Shown: positions 49,558 through 57,958, numbered from the stretch's first letter. The stretch: 64,000 nt of DNA from Cellulosimicrobium sp. Marseille-Q4280 (GCF_943181405.1 NZ_CALPBY010000001.1:682001-746000), one strand, 5' to 3'. Made by a program: numbers and translations. The notes: generated by a model from the sequence alone, not told the origin.

Positions 49558-50553
49558 TCACCAGCGGTCGTGGACCGCCGCCCGGATGTGCTCGTCGTAG
49601 ATCTCGCGGATGCCGGACGCGAAGAGCGGGCCGAGCACCTCGGCCGATCCCGCGACGGCGTTGGACCGCGCCTGCTCGACGTTGCGCGCGCCCGGGATGA
49701 CCGTCGTGACGCCGGGCTGCTGCCAGATCCACGCGATGGCCGCCTGGGCGGGGGTGAGGTCCTGCGCGACCGTGTCGCGCACGAGGTCGGAGAACTGGTG
49801 CGCCGCCTCGACGCCGGTCTCGAAGTCCACCCCGGCGAACGTCTCGCCGACGTCGAACGCGCTGCCGTCACGGTTGTAGGTCCGGTGGTCGTCGTCCGCG
49901 AACGTCGTGTCGCGCGTGTACTTGCCGGACAGCAGGCCGGACGCGAGCGGGACGCGCGCGATGATGCCCACGCCGGCCGCGGACGCCGCCGGCAGCACCT
50001 CGTCCAGGGGCTTGAGGCGGAACGCGTTGAGGATGATCTGCACGCTCGCGACACCGGGCCGCGCGATGGCGGTGAGCGCCTCGTCGACCGTCTCGACGCT
50101 CACGCCGTAGGACGCGACCGCGCCGTCGGCGACAAGGGTGTCGAGCGCGTCGTAGACCTCGTCGCGCGAGTAGACGGCCGTGGGCGGGCAGTGCAGCTGG
50201 ACGAGGTCGAGCCGCTCGGTCCGCAGGTTCGCGCGCGAGCGGTCGGTCCACTCGCGGAACTTCGCGAGCGTGAAGTTGTCCGGGTCCTGCGCGTCCCGGC
50301 GGCCCATCTTCGTGGCGACGGTGATCCCGTGGCCGGGGTTGTCGGCGAGGTACGAGCCGATGATCTGCTCGCTGCGGCCGTCGCCGTACACGTCCGCGGT
50401 GTCGAAGAAGGTCACGCCGGCCTCTGCGGAGGCGTCGAGCACCGCGCGGGCGTCGCCCTCCTCGACGTCGCCCCAGTCGGCGCCGAGCTGCCACGTCCCG
50501 AGTCCCACCACCGAGACGAGCCGTCCCGTGCGTCCGAGCACACGTCGTTCCAT
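49558..50553 (-). CDS. Aldo/keto reductase
   Basis: A 331-residue NADPH-dependent oxidoreductase of the YhdN/general stress type. The catalytic tetrad is D51, Y56 (FFDTADVYGDGRSE), K82 (VATKMGR) and H121 (DLVQLHCPP). The C-terminal cofactor motif TTVIPGARNVEQARSNA is present. ATG at 50553 has GAGGAGG about seven bases upstream. The aldehyde substrate cannot be predicted. It stands alone, divergent from the epimerase gene and convergent with kgd. Confidence 0.93.
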   Translation of the reverse strand: MERRVLGRTGRLVSVVGLGTWQLGADWGDVEEGDARAVLDASAEAGVTFFDTADVYGDGRSEQIIGSYLADNPGHGITVATKMGRRDAQDPDNFTLAKFREWTDRSRANLRTERLDLVQLHCPPTAVYSRDEVYDALDTLVADGAVASYGVSVETVDEALTAIARPGVASVQIILNAFRLKPLDEVLPAASAAGVGIIARVPLASGLLSGKYTRDTTFADDDHRTYNRDGSAFDVGETFAGVDFETGVEAAHQFSDLVRDTVAQDLTPAQAAIAWIWQQPGVTTVIPGARNVEQARSNAVAGSAEVLGPLFASGIREIYDEHIRAAVHDRW

Positions 50554-50655
50554 CGTTCCTCCTCGTGCTGCGTCGGGCGCGCAGGCGCACGTGCCCGGGC
50601 ACCGAGTCTGACGGGCGCGGGCCCATCGTGCACCCGCGCACGCCGAGTACCGTAT

Positions 50656-51576
50656 GTGAGCGTGAACACCGACGCACCTTCCGGCGCACAGCTGCGCATC
50701 GCCCACGGCGACCACGTCGCCACGATCACCGAGGTCGGAGCGGCGGTGCGCGAGTACGCAGTCGCCGGCCGGCCGGTCTTCGTCCCGTTCGCCGAGGACG
50801 AGGTTGCCCCCGCGTTCAACGCCGCGGTGCTGCTGCCGTGGCCCAACCGCCTGCGCGACGGCCAGTACGAGATCGACGGCACGAGGTACCAGGTACCCGT
50901 CACCGAGTTCGCGCGCAGCACGGCGCTCCACGGGCTCGCGTGCTGGCAGCGGTGGACCGTCGTCGAGCACTCCGGCTCCGCGGTGACGCTCGAGCTGCGC
51001 CTCGTCCCCACGCCCGGCTACCCGTTCGCGCTCGTGTCGCGCGTCGAGTACTCGCTGAGCGACGCCGGGCTGCGCGTGCACGTCCGCACGACCAACGCCG
51101 GCCGCGGCACGGCGCCGTACGGGATCGGCTTCCACCCGTGGCTCTCCCCGGACGGCGCGGACCTCGACGACTGCACGATCCGTCTCGACGCCGTCTCGCG
51201 CGTCACGACCGACGACCGCCTGCTGCCCACCGGGACGGAGCCGGCGTCCGGCTCCTTCGACCTGCAGGAGACGCGCTCCCTGCGGGGTGTCGACCTCGAC
51301 GACGCGTACGTCGACGTGACGCGCGACACGGACGGTCTGTCGTGGATCCGGCTCGGCGCCCCGGACGGGCGCACGGCGGCCGTGTGGATGGACGCGTCGA
51401 TGGACACGTGGCAGATCTGCACCGGCGACCACGTGGGCGACGCCGCGTTCCGCCGCTCGGGCGTCGCGGCGGAGCCGATGAGCTGCATCGCCGACGCCTT
51501 CCGCACCGGGGAGCGGCTCGTGCGCCTCGCGCCGGGCGACTCGCACGAGGTGACGTGGGGCGCGACCCTCCTCTGA
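50656..51576 (+). CDS. Aldose 1-epimerase family protein
   Basis: A 306-residue galactose-mutarotase-fold protein. Conserved features are VLLPWPNRLRDGQYEIDGTRYQ, the His of TALHGLACWQRW, YGIGFHPWLSP with the second His, and the C-terminal EPMSCIADAFRTG. These match the YihR-like branch that equilibrates sugar anomers. The frame offers GTG at 50656 and GTG at 50662; a TACCGT box at 50648-50653 makes a leaderless start at the second likely. There is no ribosome site. Confidence 0.88.
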   Translation: MSVNTDAPSGAQLRIAHGDHVATITEVGAAVREYAVAGRPVFVPFAEDEVAPAFNAAVLLPWPNRLRDGQYEIDGTRYQVPVTEFARSTALHGLACWQRWTVVEHSGSAVTLELRLVPTPGYPFALVSRVEYSLSDAGLRVHVRTTNAGRGTAPYGIGFHPWLSPDGADLDDCTIRLDAVSRVTTDDRLLPTGTEPASGSFDLQETRSLRGVDLDDAYVDVTRDTDGLSWIRLGAPDGRTAAVWMDASMDTWQICTGDHVGDAAFRRSGVAAEPMSCIADAFRTGERLVRLAPGDSHEVTWGATLL

Positions 51577-51671
51577 GCGCGGGCCGGTGGCCCGTGCGCG
51601 ACGGTCGCGCCGGGCGCCGACACGCCGGGCGGACGGCCCGGGATCGACCGCGGCTCCCGACGTCGGGGAGA

Positions 51672-52295
51672 ATGACCCCTGTGGAGGACGCAGCACGTCG
51701 AGAAGTCCGGATCTGCGTCGTCGGCGACGAGCTGAGCGCCGGCGTCGGGGACGCCAAGGCCCTGGGGTGGTCGGGGCGCGTCGTCGCGCGCACGCGCTTC
51801 GGCCAGCCCGTCTACGTCTTCCCGCTCGCGATCCCCGGGGAGACGACGACGGCCCTCAGCCAGCGCTGGGAGGCGGAGACCGCGCGGCGGTTCTCCCCCG
51901 AGCCCGACGTCGACAACCGGCTGGTCATCGGACTCGGTCGGCACGACCTCGACTCGGGCCTCTCCGTCGCGCGGTCCCGGCTCAACCTCGCGAACGTCCT
52001 GGACGTCGCGGAGTCGCGCCGCCTGCCGACGTTCGTCGTCGGGCCGCCGCCCGGCCACCCGCAGGACGCGGACCGGCTCGCCGAGCTCTCCAACGCGTTC
52101 GCGGACGTCGCGAACCGTCGTCGCGTGCCCTACGTCGACACGTTCAGCCCGCTCGTGACGCACGAGCAGTGGCTCGCGGACCTCGCCCAGAGCGGCAACG
52201 GGTTCCCTGGCCAGGCCGGTTACGGCCTCATGGCGTGGCTCGTGCTGCACACGGGCTGGCACGCCTGGCTCGGCCTGCCCGACGACGCGCCCTGA
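51672..52295 (+). CDS. SGNH-hydrolase-fold protein with degenerate active site
   Basis: A 207-residue protein laid out like a GDSL/SGNH hydrolase, but the catalytic residues are replaced. Block I reads VVGDELSAGVGD, so the Ser of GDSL is Glu20. Block III reads IGLGRHDLD where GxND is expected, so Asn is His91. Block V reads GNGFPGQAGYGLMA in place of DGxHP, so the Asp-His pair is Asn176 and Phe178. Block II Gly (PLAIPGETTT) remains. It may be a non-catalytic binding protein or use another mechanism. ATG 51672 or GTG 51681 could start it. It is convergent with the DUF4097 gene. Confidence 0.75.
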   Translation: MTPVEDAARREVRICVVGDELSAGVGDAKALGWSGRVVARTRFGQPVYVFPLAIPGETTTALSQRWEAETARRFSPEPDVDNRLVIGLGRHDLDSGLSVARSRLNLANVLDVAESRRLPTFVVGPPPGHPQDADRLAELSNAFADVANRRRVPYVDTFSPLVTHEQWLADLAQSGNGFPGQAGYGLMAWLVLHTGWHAWLGLPDDAP

Positions 52296-52329
52296 GCAGC
52301 GCCGTCGGGCAGGCCGGGCAGGCTGCGCC

Positions 52330-53145
52330 TCAGCCGCGCGAGACCGTGAGGTCGCCGGACACCGTGCTCGCGGACACGTAGGCGCCGCCCGCGGTGGGGG
52401 TCTCGACGGGGCGGTCGACGTGGTCGACCGACGTCGTGCGCTGCGCGGAGCTCTCGAGGCGCACGCCGTCGAGCACGGCCTTTCCGGTGACGCTGCGCGC
52501 CTTGAGGTTGACCGGCGCCCCGGCACCCAGGCGCACGGCGACGTCGCCGGAGACGGTGCGCGCGTCGACGAGCGGCGTGCTCTCGCGCGCGACCACCTCG
52601 ACGCCGCTCGTCACGGTCGTGACCGACACGCGGCCGAGCGAGCCCGCGACGTTCACGGCGCCCGACGCCGTGCTCACGCGCACGTCGCCGACGTGCTCGA
52701 CGACGTCCACGGGCGCCGAGGCGGTCTTCACGGAGACGGGGCCCGTCGTGCCCTGGACGCGCACGGGACCGGTCGCGGTCGTCACGGACAGGTCGGCCGT
52801 GGTGCCGGTGACGGTGGTGGCGGCACGCGCCGTCGTCACCTTGACGGGCACGTCGGCAGGGACGGTGACGCGCACGACGGCGCGGTCCTTGTCGCGCAGT
52901 CCCTTCGCGCGGTCGACGACGCCCTCGATGCCGGCGAAGTCGTACCCGATGCGCAGCTCGCCGTCGTGCGCGCTGACCTGCAGGGGACGCTCGGTGACGT
53001 CGCCGATCTCGACGTGCGCCCCGTCGGCGCGGTTCGGGTCCGCGACGACGTCGACGGAACCGTCGGTCAGCTGGACGACGACGCGGCGTACCTCGGCGAC
53101 GTCGAGGGTCTGCGGGGTGGCGACCACCCAGGTCTCGGTGCTCAT
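52330..53145 (-). CDS. DUF4097 beta-strand repeat protein (second copy)
   Basis: A 271-residue protein built of short repeated beta-strands (VKVTTARAATTVTG, VSVKTASAPVDVVE, VRVSTASGAVNVAG, VSVTTVTSGVEVVA), the right-handed beta-helix pattern of DUF4097/DUF4098. There is no signal peptide or membrane segment, so it is cytoplasmic. ATG 53145 is set by GAGGAGAG just upstream; the frame continues upstream but that stretch is low-complexity. It follows padR after 113 bases and is a distant paralogue of the DUF4097 protein at the operon start. Confidence 0.85.
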   Translation of the reverse strand: MSTETWVVATPQTLDVAEVRRVVVQLTDGSVDVVADPNRADGAHVEIGDVTERPLQVSAHDGELRIGYDFAGIEGVVDRAKGLRDKDRAVVRVTVPADVPVKVTTARAATTVTGTTADLSVTTATGPVRVQGTTGPVSVKTASAPVDVVEHVGDVRVSTASGAVNVAGSLGRVSVTTVTSGVEVVARESTPLVDARTVSGDVAVRLGAGAPVNLKARSVTGKAVLDGVRLESSAQRTTSVDHVDRPVETPTAGGAYVSASTVSGDLTVSRG

Positions 53146-53258
53146 GCGATCTCTCTCCTCGTTCGGGGTCTGGTGCGGCTTCTGGTGCTGGTCCTGGTGC
53201 GGGATCTCGGTCGGCGTGCGGTCGTGGTGCCGCAGGGGTGCGTCTGATCCACCGTGCG

Positions 53259-53858
53259 TCACGGCAAGGTCGCCCGCACGGCCTTGCGCGCGCTGTCGAG
53301 GACGGTGCGCAGCGTGTCCACGGTGAGCTCGGTGACGACGCTCGACGCGTCGGCGCGGCGCAGGTCGGCGCGCACGTCCTCGCGGAAGCGCTGCACGAGC
53401 GCCTCGGCCTCCATGCGCCAGGCGTACGACTCGCGCCGGCGAGGGTCGGGCTCGCCCTCGCGCGGACGCGCGCGCGCCGACTGCGCGGCGGCGGCGAGCT
53501 CGGCGCGCAGCCCTTGGAGCGAGCCCTGGACCTCGGCGCGAAGCGCCTGCGCGCGCTGCCGGACGGTCTCGGCGATGCCGTGCTCGAGCTGTGCGACGTC
53601 GCCGCGTCGCGCCTCGATCTCGGCACGACCGGCGGGCGTGAGCTCGTACGTCGTCTTGCGTCCCTCGACGCTGCGCCGCACGAGCCCTTCGTCCTCGAGC
53701 CGTCCCAGGCGTGGGTAGATGGTCCCTGCGCTCGGGCGGTACGTGCCACCGAAGCGTTCGGTGAGCTCGGTGATGAGCTCGTACCCGTGCTTGGGCCCGG
53801 CGTCGAGCAGGGCGAGGAGGTACAGGCGCAGCTCGCCGTGGGCGAAGACCGTGGCCAT
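53259..53858 (-). CDS. PadR-family transcriptional regulator
   Basis: A 199-residue PadR regulator. The N-terminal winged helix reads [23 protein letters not shown], then GTIYPRLGRLEDEGLVRRSVEGRKTTYELTPAG. The C-terminal half is a long charged coiled coil of PadR-s type for dimer formation. ATG 53858 overlaps the stop of the first DUF4097 gene by one base (TGATG). Two identical CGATATATCG palindromes upstream of the operon are its likely operators, giving autorepression. Confidence 0.93.
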   Translation of the reverse strand: MATVFAHGELRLYLLALLDAGPKHGYELITELTERFGGTYRPSAGTIYPRLGRLEDEGLVRRSVEGRKTTYELTPAGRAEIEARRGDVAQLEHGIAETVRQRAQALRAEVQGSLQGLRAELAAAAQSARARPREGEPDPRRRESYAWRMEAEALVQRFREDVRADLRRADASSVVTELTVDTLRTVLDSARKAVRATLP

Positions 53859-54781
53859 CAGCGGTCCACCGGGCCGCTCGCGGCCGCGCGTGCGCGGGCT
53901 CCGGGCGTTCCCCAGGCCGGGCCGTCGCCGGTCGCGCGCCCGGGTGCGTCGGTCGAGGAGCGCTCCGCGTCCTCCTCGAAGGAGCCGCGCAGCACGGTCA
54001 CGTTCCCGGAGACGGCGGACACCCGGACGGACGCCGCCGGTCCGTGCTGCGCCGGTCGGCTGAACGAGCCCGCCGCGCTCCGCTGCTCCGTCCCGTCGAC
54101 GAGCAGCCGGCCGCTCACGCACCGGATCGCGTAGGACATGGCGTCGGGGTCGGGGAGCCGGACGAGCACGTCGGCGGAGACGGCGCTCACGCTGACCTCG
54201 GAGGGCGTCGTGCGGGTGTCGACCGTCACCGCGCCCGAGACGGACTCGAGCCGCAGCGAACGCAGCGCCCCCGTCGCCGTGAGCCCACCCGAGACGGACT
54301 CCATGCGGACCGTGCCGTCGTGCTCGCTCGCGGAGACCTCGCCCGAGACCGTGTCGACGCGCAGCTCGCCCGCCGTGCGGCTGGTCATGACCGAACCGGT
54401 GACCGTGCCCACGCGCACACCGTTCCGGAGACCTGCGACGAGACCCTCGCCCTGCACGGTGACGACCTTGGCGTACGTGGTCGCCGGGACGGCCACGTGC
54501 ACGTCGGCCGCGTCCTTGCCGGTGTAGGTGCGAAAACGCTCGAGGAAGCCCTTCCAGCCGGCCTCGTACGAGCCGTAGCCGATCCGCAGGGTCGTGCCGT
54601 CCACCGCGACCTCGAGCGCGCGCCCGGTCACGGAGTGCACCTCGACGACGACGTCGGTCTGGGCGGGGTCCTCGTGGGCGACCACGTCGATGCGACCGCC
54701 GATGACCGTCGCGTCGAGCAGCGCGACGTGCTCGACCCCGATCGTCCGCGGACCGGTGACGGTCCAGCTCTCGTGCGTCAT
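53858..54781 (-). CDS. DUF4097 beta-strand repeat protein (first copy)
   Basis: A 307-residue DUF4097 protein. After MTHESWTVTGPRTIGVEHVAL the chain consists of repeated strands such as GELRVDTVSGEVSASEH, GTVRMESVSGGLTATG and LRLESVSGAVTVDTR, forming a beta-helix. It carries an extra 40-residue disordered, Ala/Pro-rich C-terminal tail. No export signal is present. ATG 54781 has GAGGACGG upstream. It is the first gene of the DUF4097-padR-DUF4097 operon. DUF4097 genes commonly accompany PadR or anti-sigma genes; the molecular role is unknown. Confidence 0.87.
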   Translation of the reverse strand: MTHESWTVTGPRTIGVEHVALLDATVIGGRIDVVAHEDPAQTDVVVEVHSVTGRALEVAVDGTTLRIGYGSYEAGWKGFLERFRTYTGKDAADVHVAVPATTYAKVVTVQGEGLVAGLRNGVRVGTVTGSVMTSRTAGELRVDTVSGEVSASEHDGTVRMESVSGGLTATGALRSLRLESVSGAVTVDTRTTPSEVSVSAVSADVLVRLPDPDAMSYAIRCVSGRLLVDGTEQRSAAGSFSRPAQHGPAASVRVSAVSGNVTVLRGSFEEDAERSSTDAPGRATGDGPAWGTPGARARAAASGPVDR

Positions 54782-54867
54782 CCTGCGCCGTCCTCTCGTC
54801 CGCCGGGGCCCGCCCCTGAGGCAGTCCGCGGTGCTGCCCGCGCGGGGGTTCACCCTCGCGCAAAGTT

Positions 54868-54907
54868 GCGATATATCGCGTTCTCCGAGACACGATATAT
54901 CGCGTTC
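54868..54907. promoter_or_regulatory. Two identical PadR operators
   Basis: CGATATATCGCGTTC occurs at 54869-54883 and 54893-54907, 24 bases apart. Each contains the perfect palindrome CGATATATCG, and the first extends to GCGATATATCGC. These AT-rich cores stand out in a GC-rich region 87-126 bases before the DUF4097 start and about 120 before bL37 on the other strand. Confidence 0.8.
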
Positions 54908-55028
54908 AGGCGGAGGGCAAGGGATGACGTGTGGGACCATGGGAGGCGGACCGACACGCAGAGGGCGGCCGTTCCCGCCGAGATCCCTCGAGGACGGCGG
55001 CACTCCCCGAGACCATCAGGAGAACATC

Positions 55029-55103
55029 ATGAGCAAGCGCGGACGCAAGCGTCGCAGCCGCAAGGGCAACGGCGCGAACCACGGCAAGCGCCCCAACGCC
55101 TGA
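55029..55103 (+). CDS. 50S ribosomal protein bL37
   Basis: A 24-residue, highly basic protein beginning MSKRGRKRRSRKGNG and ending ANHGKRPNA. Length, Lys/Arg content and the NHGKRPN end match bL37, the small actinobacterial large-subunit protein seen in mycobacterial ribosome structures. AGGAG at 55018-55022 lies seven bases before the ATG, and a strong terminator follows 13 bases after the stop. Its transcription may be touched by the PadR sites upstream. Confidence 0.88.
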   Translation: MSKRGRKRRSRKGNGANHGKRPNA

Positions 55104-55115
55104 GGCACGCACGCG

Positions 55116-55154
55116 CGAAGGGCCCGGACCGACGTCGTCGGTCCGGGCCCTTCG
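55116..55154. terminator. Strong intrinsic hairpin after bL37
   Basis: An 18-base perfect stem (55116-55133 with 55137-55154) with loop GTC lies between bL37 and the convergent rsrA stop, so it can end both transcripts. Confidence 0.88.
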
Positions 55155-55190
55155 TCGTACGGGGAGCCGGCTGCGCGGGCCCCGCCGGAC

Positions 55191-55526
55191 TCAGCGCGTC
55201 TCGACCACCGTCGTGGTCGTCGTCATGACGATGAGCTGCGCGTGGATCCGTGCGCGCAGGCTCGGCGGTGCCTGCTCGTGGCACGAGCGACGCACGAGCC
55301 GCTTCACGAGCTCCTCCACGCTCAGCTCGGCGAGGCACGGCGAGCAGTGCGCCACGTGGGCGCGCATCCGCAGCTCGTCGTCGGAGGTCATCTCCGAGTC
55401 GAGGTACTCGTAGAGGTGCAGCAGAGCGTGCTCGCACTCCGACTCCCCCTCGGTCGAGTGCGGGATCGGCGTGACCGTCTCGTCGGTCGCCCGCAGGCCC
55501 GGCGTCCGGCTCTCTGACGTGCTCAC
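55191..55526 (-). CDS. rsrA: Mycothiol-system zinc anti-sigma factor RsrA
   Basis: A 111-residue redox-sensing anti-sigma factor of the ZAS family. Zinc ligands are C31, H57, C61 and C64 in the HxxxCxxC motif HVAHCSPC. Oxidation of these thiols (disulphide stress) releases SigR. A second Cys region ([10 protein letters not shown]) matches RsrA proteins. The ATG overlaps the sigR stop by four bases, giving equal synthesis of the pair. Confidence 0.93.
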   Translation of the reverse strand: MSTSESRTPGLRATDETVTPIPHSTEGESECEHALLHLYEYLDSEMTSDDELRMRAHVAHCSPCLAELSVEELVKRLVRRSCHEQAPPSLRARIHAQLIVMTTTTTVVETR

Positions 55527-56251
55527 GACTCACCTCCAGGAGCCTTCGCCCCTACCAGTCCTCGCTGCGCGGCGTAGTCGGCCAGCAGCTCGCGCAGCTG
55601 GCGCCTGCCCCGGTGCAGGCGGGACATGACCGTACCGATCGGTGTCCCCATGATCTCCGCGATCTCCTTGTACGGGAAGCCCTCGACGTCCGCGTAGTAC
55701 ACGACCATGCGGCGGTCCTCGGGCAGCTCCTGCAGCGCGCGCTTCACGTCCGTGTCCGGCAGGCGGTCGAGCGCCTCGGCCTCCGCCGAACGCAGCCCCT
55801 GCGACGTGTGCGACGCGGCGCGCGCGATCTGCCAGTCCTCGACGTCCTCGGCCTGGGACTGCTGCGGCTCGCGCTGCTTCTTGCGGTACGTGTTGATGAA
55901 CGTGTTCGTGAGGATCCGGTACAGCCACGCCTTGAGGTTGGTCCCCGGGCGGTACTGGTGGAACGCCGCGAACGCCTTGGCGAACGTCTCCTGCACGAGG
56001 TCCTCTGCGTCGGACGGGTTGCGCGTCATGCGCAGCGCCGCCGAGTACAGCTGGTCGAGGTACTGCAGCGCGTCGCGCTCGAACCGCGCGGCCCGTGCGG
56101 CGTCGTCCTCCGCGGCCGGCGCACGGTTCGTGTCGGTGTCGTCGTCCGTACCGGTGGTCGCGGAGACGTCGTTCTCCGTCCCCTCGGGCAGCGCGGAGGT
56201 CGGCGTCGCGGACGGCGCCGTCTCGGGGCTCCCGGGGATCTGCTCAGTCAT
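55523..56251 (-). CDS. sigR: RNA polymerase sigma factor SigR (ECF, thiol-oxidative stress)
   Basis: ECF sigma factor, 242 residues from ATG 56251. Region 2 runs [30 protein letters not shown] and [22 protein letters not shown]; region 4 holds [33 protein letters not shown]. The 50-residue acidic Thr-rich N-tail is not conserved. The frame stays open upstream to a GTG at 56464, adding 71 codons, which could encode a longer isoform like sigma-R-prime of Streptomyces. A consensus SigR promoter lies within that extension. Confidence 0.95.
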   Translation of the reverse strand: MTEQIPGSPETAPSATPTSALPEGTENDVSATTGTDDDTDTNRAPAAEDDAARAARFERDALQYLDQLYSAALRMTRNPSDAEDLVQETFAKAFAAFHQYRPGTNLKAWLYRILTNTFINTYRKKQREPQQSQAEDVEDWQIARAASHTSQGLRSAEAEALDRLPDTDVKRALQELPEDRRMVVYYADVEGFPYKEIAEIMGTPIGTVMSRLHRGRRQLRELLADYAAQRGLVGAKAPGGES

Positions 56252-56413
56252 CGACAACGAGCCTAGTCCCCTGTTCGTCAGGTTGTTCGCTGGGACGGAC
56301 CTCGCGGCAGGACCGGCCGAGAAGGCCGCCACGAGTGCCTCGTCCGGGGAGGCCGGGGCGACCGCCTGAGCGGCGGTCGACCGGGCGTCGAGCAGGATGG
56401 TCACGAGGTGTGC

Positions 56414-56440
56414 AACCACCGTGCGCGGCGGCCCATTCCC
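56414..56440 (-). promoter_or_regulatory. SigR autoregulatory promoter
   Basis: On the minus strand GGGAAT (56435-56440) is followed after exactly 18 bases by GTT (56414-56416), the SigR consensus. Transcripts would start near 56408 and cover the short sigR form with a leader of about 155 bases. Confidence 0.85.
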
Positions 56441-56478
56441 GCGGGCAGGCACCTGGTGTGCCACGAGCCGGACATCGC

Positions 56479-56484
56479 TAGCGT
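56479..56484 (+). promoter_or_regulatory. -10 box of a probable leaderless ferritin gene
   Basis: TAGCGT ends seven bases before the ATG at 56492; no ribosome-binding site is present. Confidence 0.6.
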
Positions 56485-56491
56485 GGCGACC

Positions 56492-57037
56492 ATGACCACG
56501 ACCGAGATCCCGTCACGCTTCCTCACCCTCCTGCGCGAGCAGGTCGCGCACGAGCTCGACGCGCACCAGCAGTACATCGCCATCGCGGTGTGGTTCGACT
56601 CCCACGACCTGCCCCAGCTCGCCGCGCACTTCTACCGCCAGTCGGTCGAGGAGCGCAACCACGCGATGATGATCGTGCAGTACCACCTCGACCGGGACCT
56701 GCCCGTCGTCATCCCCGGCACCGGCGACGTGCGCAACGACTTCTCGTCCGTCGTCGAGCCGCTCCAGCTCGCCCTCGACCAGGAGAAGCAGGTCACGGCC
56801 CAGATCGAGGCGATCTTCCGGGCCGCGCGCGAGGAGGGCGACGCGCTCGGCGAGCAGTTCCTCCTGTGGTTCCTCAAGGAGCAGGTCGAGGAGGTCGCGT
56901 CGGCGACCACCCTGCTCACCGTCGCGCAGCGCGCCGGGGACAACCTGTTCGACCTCGAGAACTACGTCGCGCGCGAGACGATCGGCGACTCGGGAGAGTC
57001 CGCGGACGCGCCCGAGGCCGCCGGCGGAGCGCTCTGA
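56492..57037 (+). CDS. Ferritin (BfrB/Ftn-like)
   Basis: A 181-residue four-helix ferritin that stores iron as a mineral core. Di-iron ligands appear as Glu in [12 protein letters not shown], the ExxH pair in SVEERNHAM, and Glu in [12 protein letters not shown]. No haem-ligand Met at the bacterioferritin position is evident, so it is a non-haem ferritin. It diverges from sigR with a short spacer, and such pairing suggests linkage of iron storage to oxidative stress. Confidence 0.92.
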   Translation: MTTTEIPSRFLTLLREQVAHELDAHQQYIAIAVWFDSHDLPQLAAHFYRQSVEERNHAMMIVQYHLDRDLPVVIPGTGDVRNDFSSVVEPLQLALDQEKQVTAQIEAIFRAAREEGDALGEQFLLWFLKEQVEEVASATTLLTVAQRAGDNLFDLENYVARETIGDSGESADAPEAAGGAL

Positions 57038-57070
57038 GGGCACCTCGTGTCCTGATCGCACCACCAGGTG

Positions 57071-57140
57071 AGGTGAGGGAGGGCGCGCGCGATCTACCAC
57101 CCGCCCGGCCCGCCACGATCGCGCGCGCCCTCCCTCACCT
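57071..57140. terminator. Long hairpin after the ferritin gene
   Basis: Perfect 24-base arms at 57071-57094 and 57117-57140 enclose a 22-base loop. They contain GCGCGCGC and GAGGGAGG tracts. It starts 33 bases after the ferritin stop. No further coding sequence is seen in the 240-base gap up to 57277. Confidence 0.85.
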
Positions 57141-57277
57141 CCCCCTCGCCCGTCGTCTCGCCCTCGTCCCGTCTCTCCCTCGTCTTCCGCGGTTCTCAGG
57201 CCCTCAGCACCCGTCGCCGGTGGCGCGCGGACCGCGGGCGCGGCAGGCTGGAGCGACACGCGACCGAAGGAGTACCG

Positions 57278-57958
57278 ATGCTGCTGCGTCACCTCGCGAG
57301 GCCCATGCTGGCCTCCTGGTTCGTCTACGACGGCGTCCAGACCGCCCTCAAGCCGGCCGAGCACGTCCGCGCCGCACGCAGCGGCATCGAGATCGTCGAG
57401 AAGGGCGCCGGCGTGGAGGCCCCGCTGAGCGACGCGCAGGTCACCGCCCTCGTCCGAGTCCACGGCGTCGCCACCGCCGTCGCGGGCCTGTGCCTCGCCG
57501 TCAGCAAGGCGCCCCGCACGGCGGCGCTCACGCTCGCTGCGCTCACCGTCCCGCTCGCCGTCGTCAACCAGCCGTTCACCGGTGGTGAGGCCACCCGCAC
57601 GGAGCGCACCCGCAAGTTCGTGGCCAACATCGGGGCGATCGGTGCCGCGCTCATCGCCGGGGCCGACTACGAGGGACGGCCGGGAGTGCAGTGGCGGCTC
57701 GAGAAGGCACGCCACGACCTGGCCCGGGCCAAGCAGGCGAAGCAGGACGCCGTCGTCACGAGCGCCAAGGGCACGGCGAAGAGCGTCAAGGGCACGGCGA
57801 AGGGCGTCACGGGTTCCGCGAAGCAGGCGTCCGCCGACGCCGGGCGCGCTGCGCGGCGGGCCGCCAAGGCCGCACGCGAGGCCGCCGAGCACGCCGCGAG
57901 CCTCACGTCGGGGGTCGTGCACGACGCCGGCGCGGCCGTGCGCTCCAAGGTCGCCTGA
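57278..57958 (+). CDS. DoxX-family membrane protein with Lys/Ala-rich tail
   Basis: A 226-residue protein. Residues 1-140 are a DoxX domain with four membrane helices ([68 protein letters not shown]). From about residue 150 the chain is a Lys/Ala/Thr-rich, helix-forming tail ([38 protein letters not shown]) like histone H1 or PhaP-like proteins. A 16-base direct repeat (57766-57781, 57787-57802) shows the tail grew by duplication. GAAGGAG precedes ATG 57278. DoxX proteins can form membrane oxidoreductase complexes with thiosulphate or mycothiol partners. Confidence 0.85.
   Translation: MLLRHLARPMLASWFVYDGVQTALKPAEHVRAARSGIEIVEKGAGVEAPLSDAQVTALVRVHGVATAVAGLCLAVSKAPRTAALTLAALTVPLAVVNQPFTGGEATRTERTRKFVANIGAIGAALIAGADYEGRPGVQWRLEKARHDLARAKQAKQDAVVTSAKGTAKSVKGTAKGVTGSAKQASADAGRAARRAAKAAREAAEHAASLTSGVVHDAGAAVRSKVA

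Noticed and set aside
53160-53230. CTGGTG-type short repeats between padR and the second DUF4097 gene
   Set aside because: Imperfect and short; no consistent structure beyond base composition.
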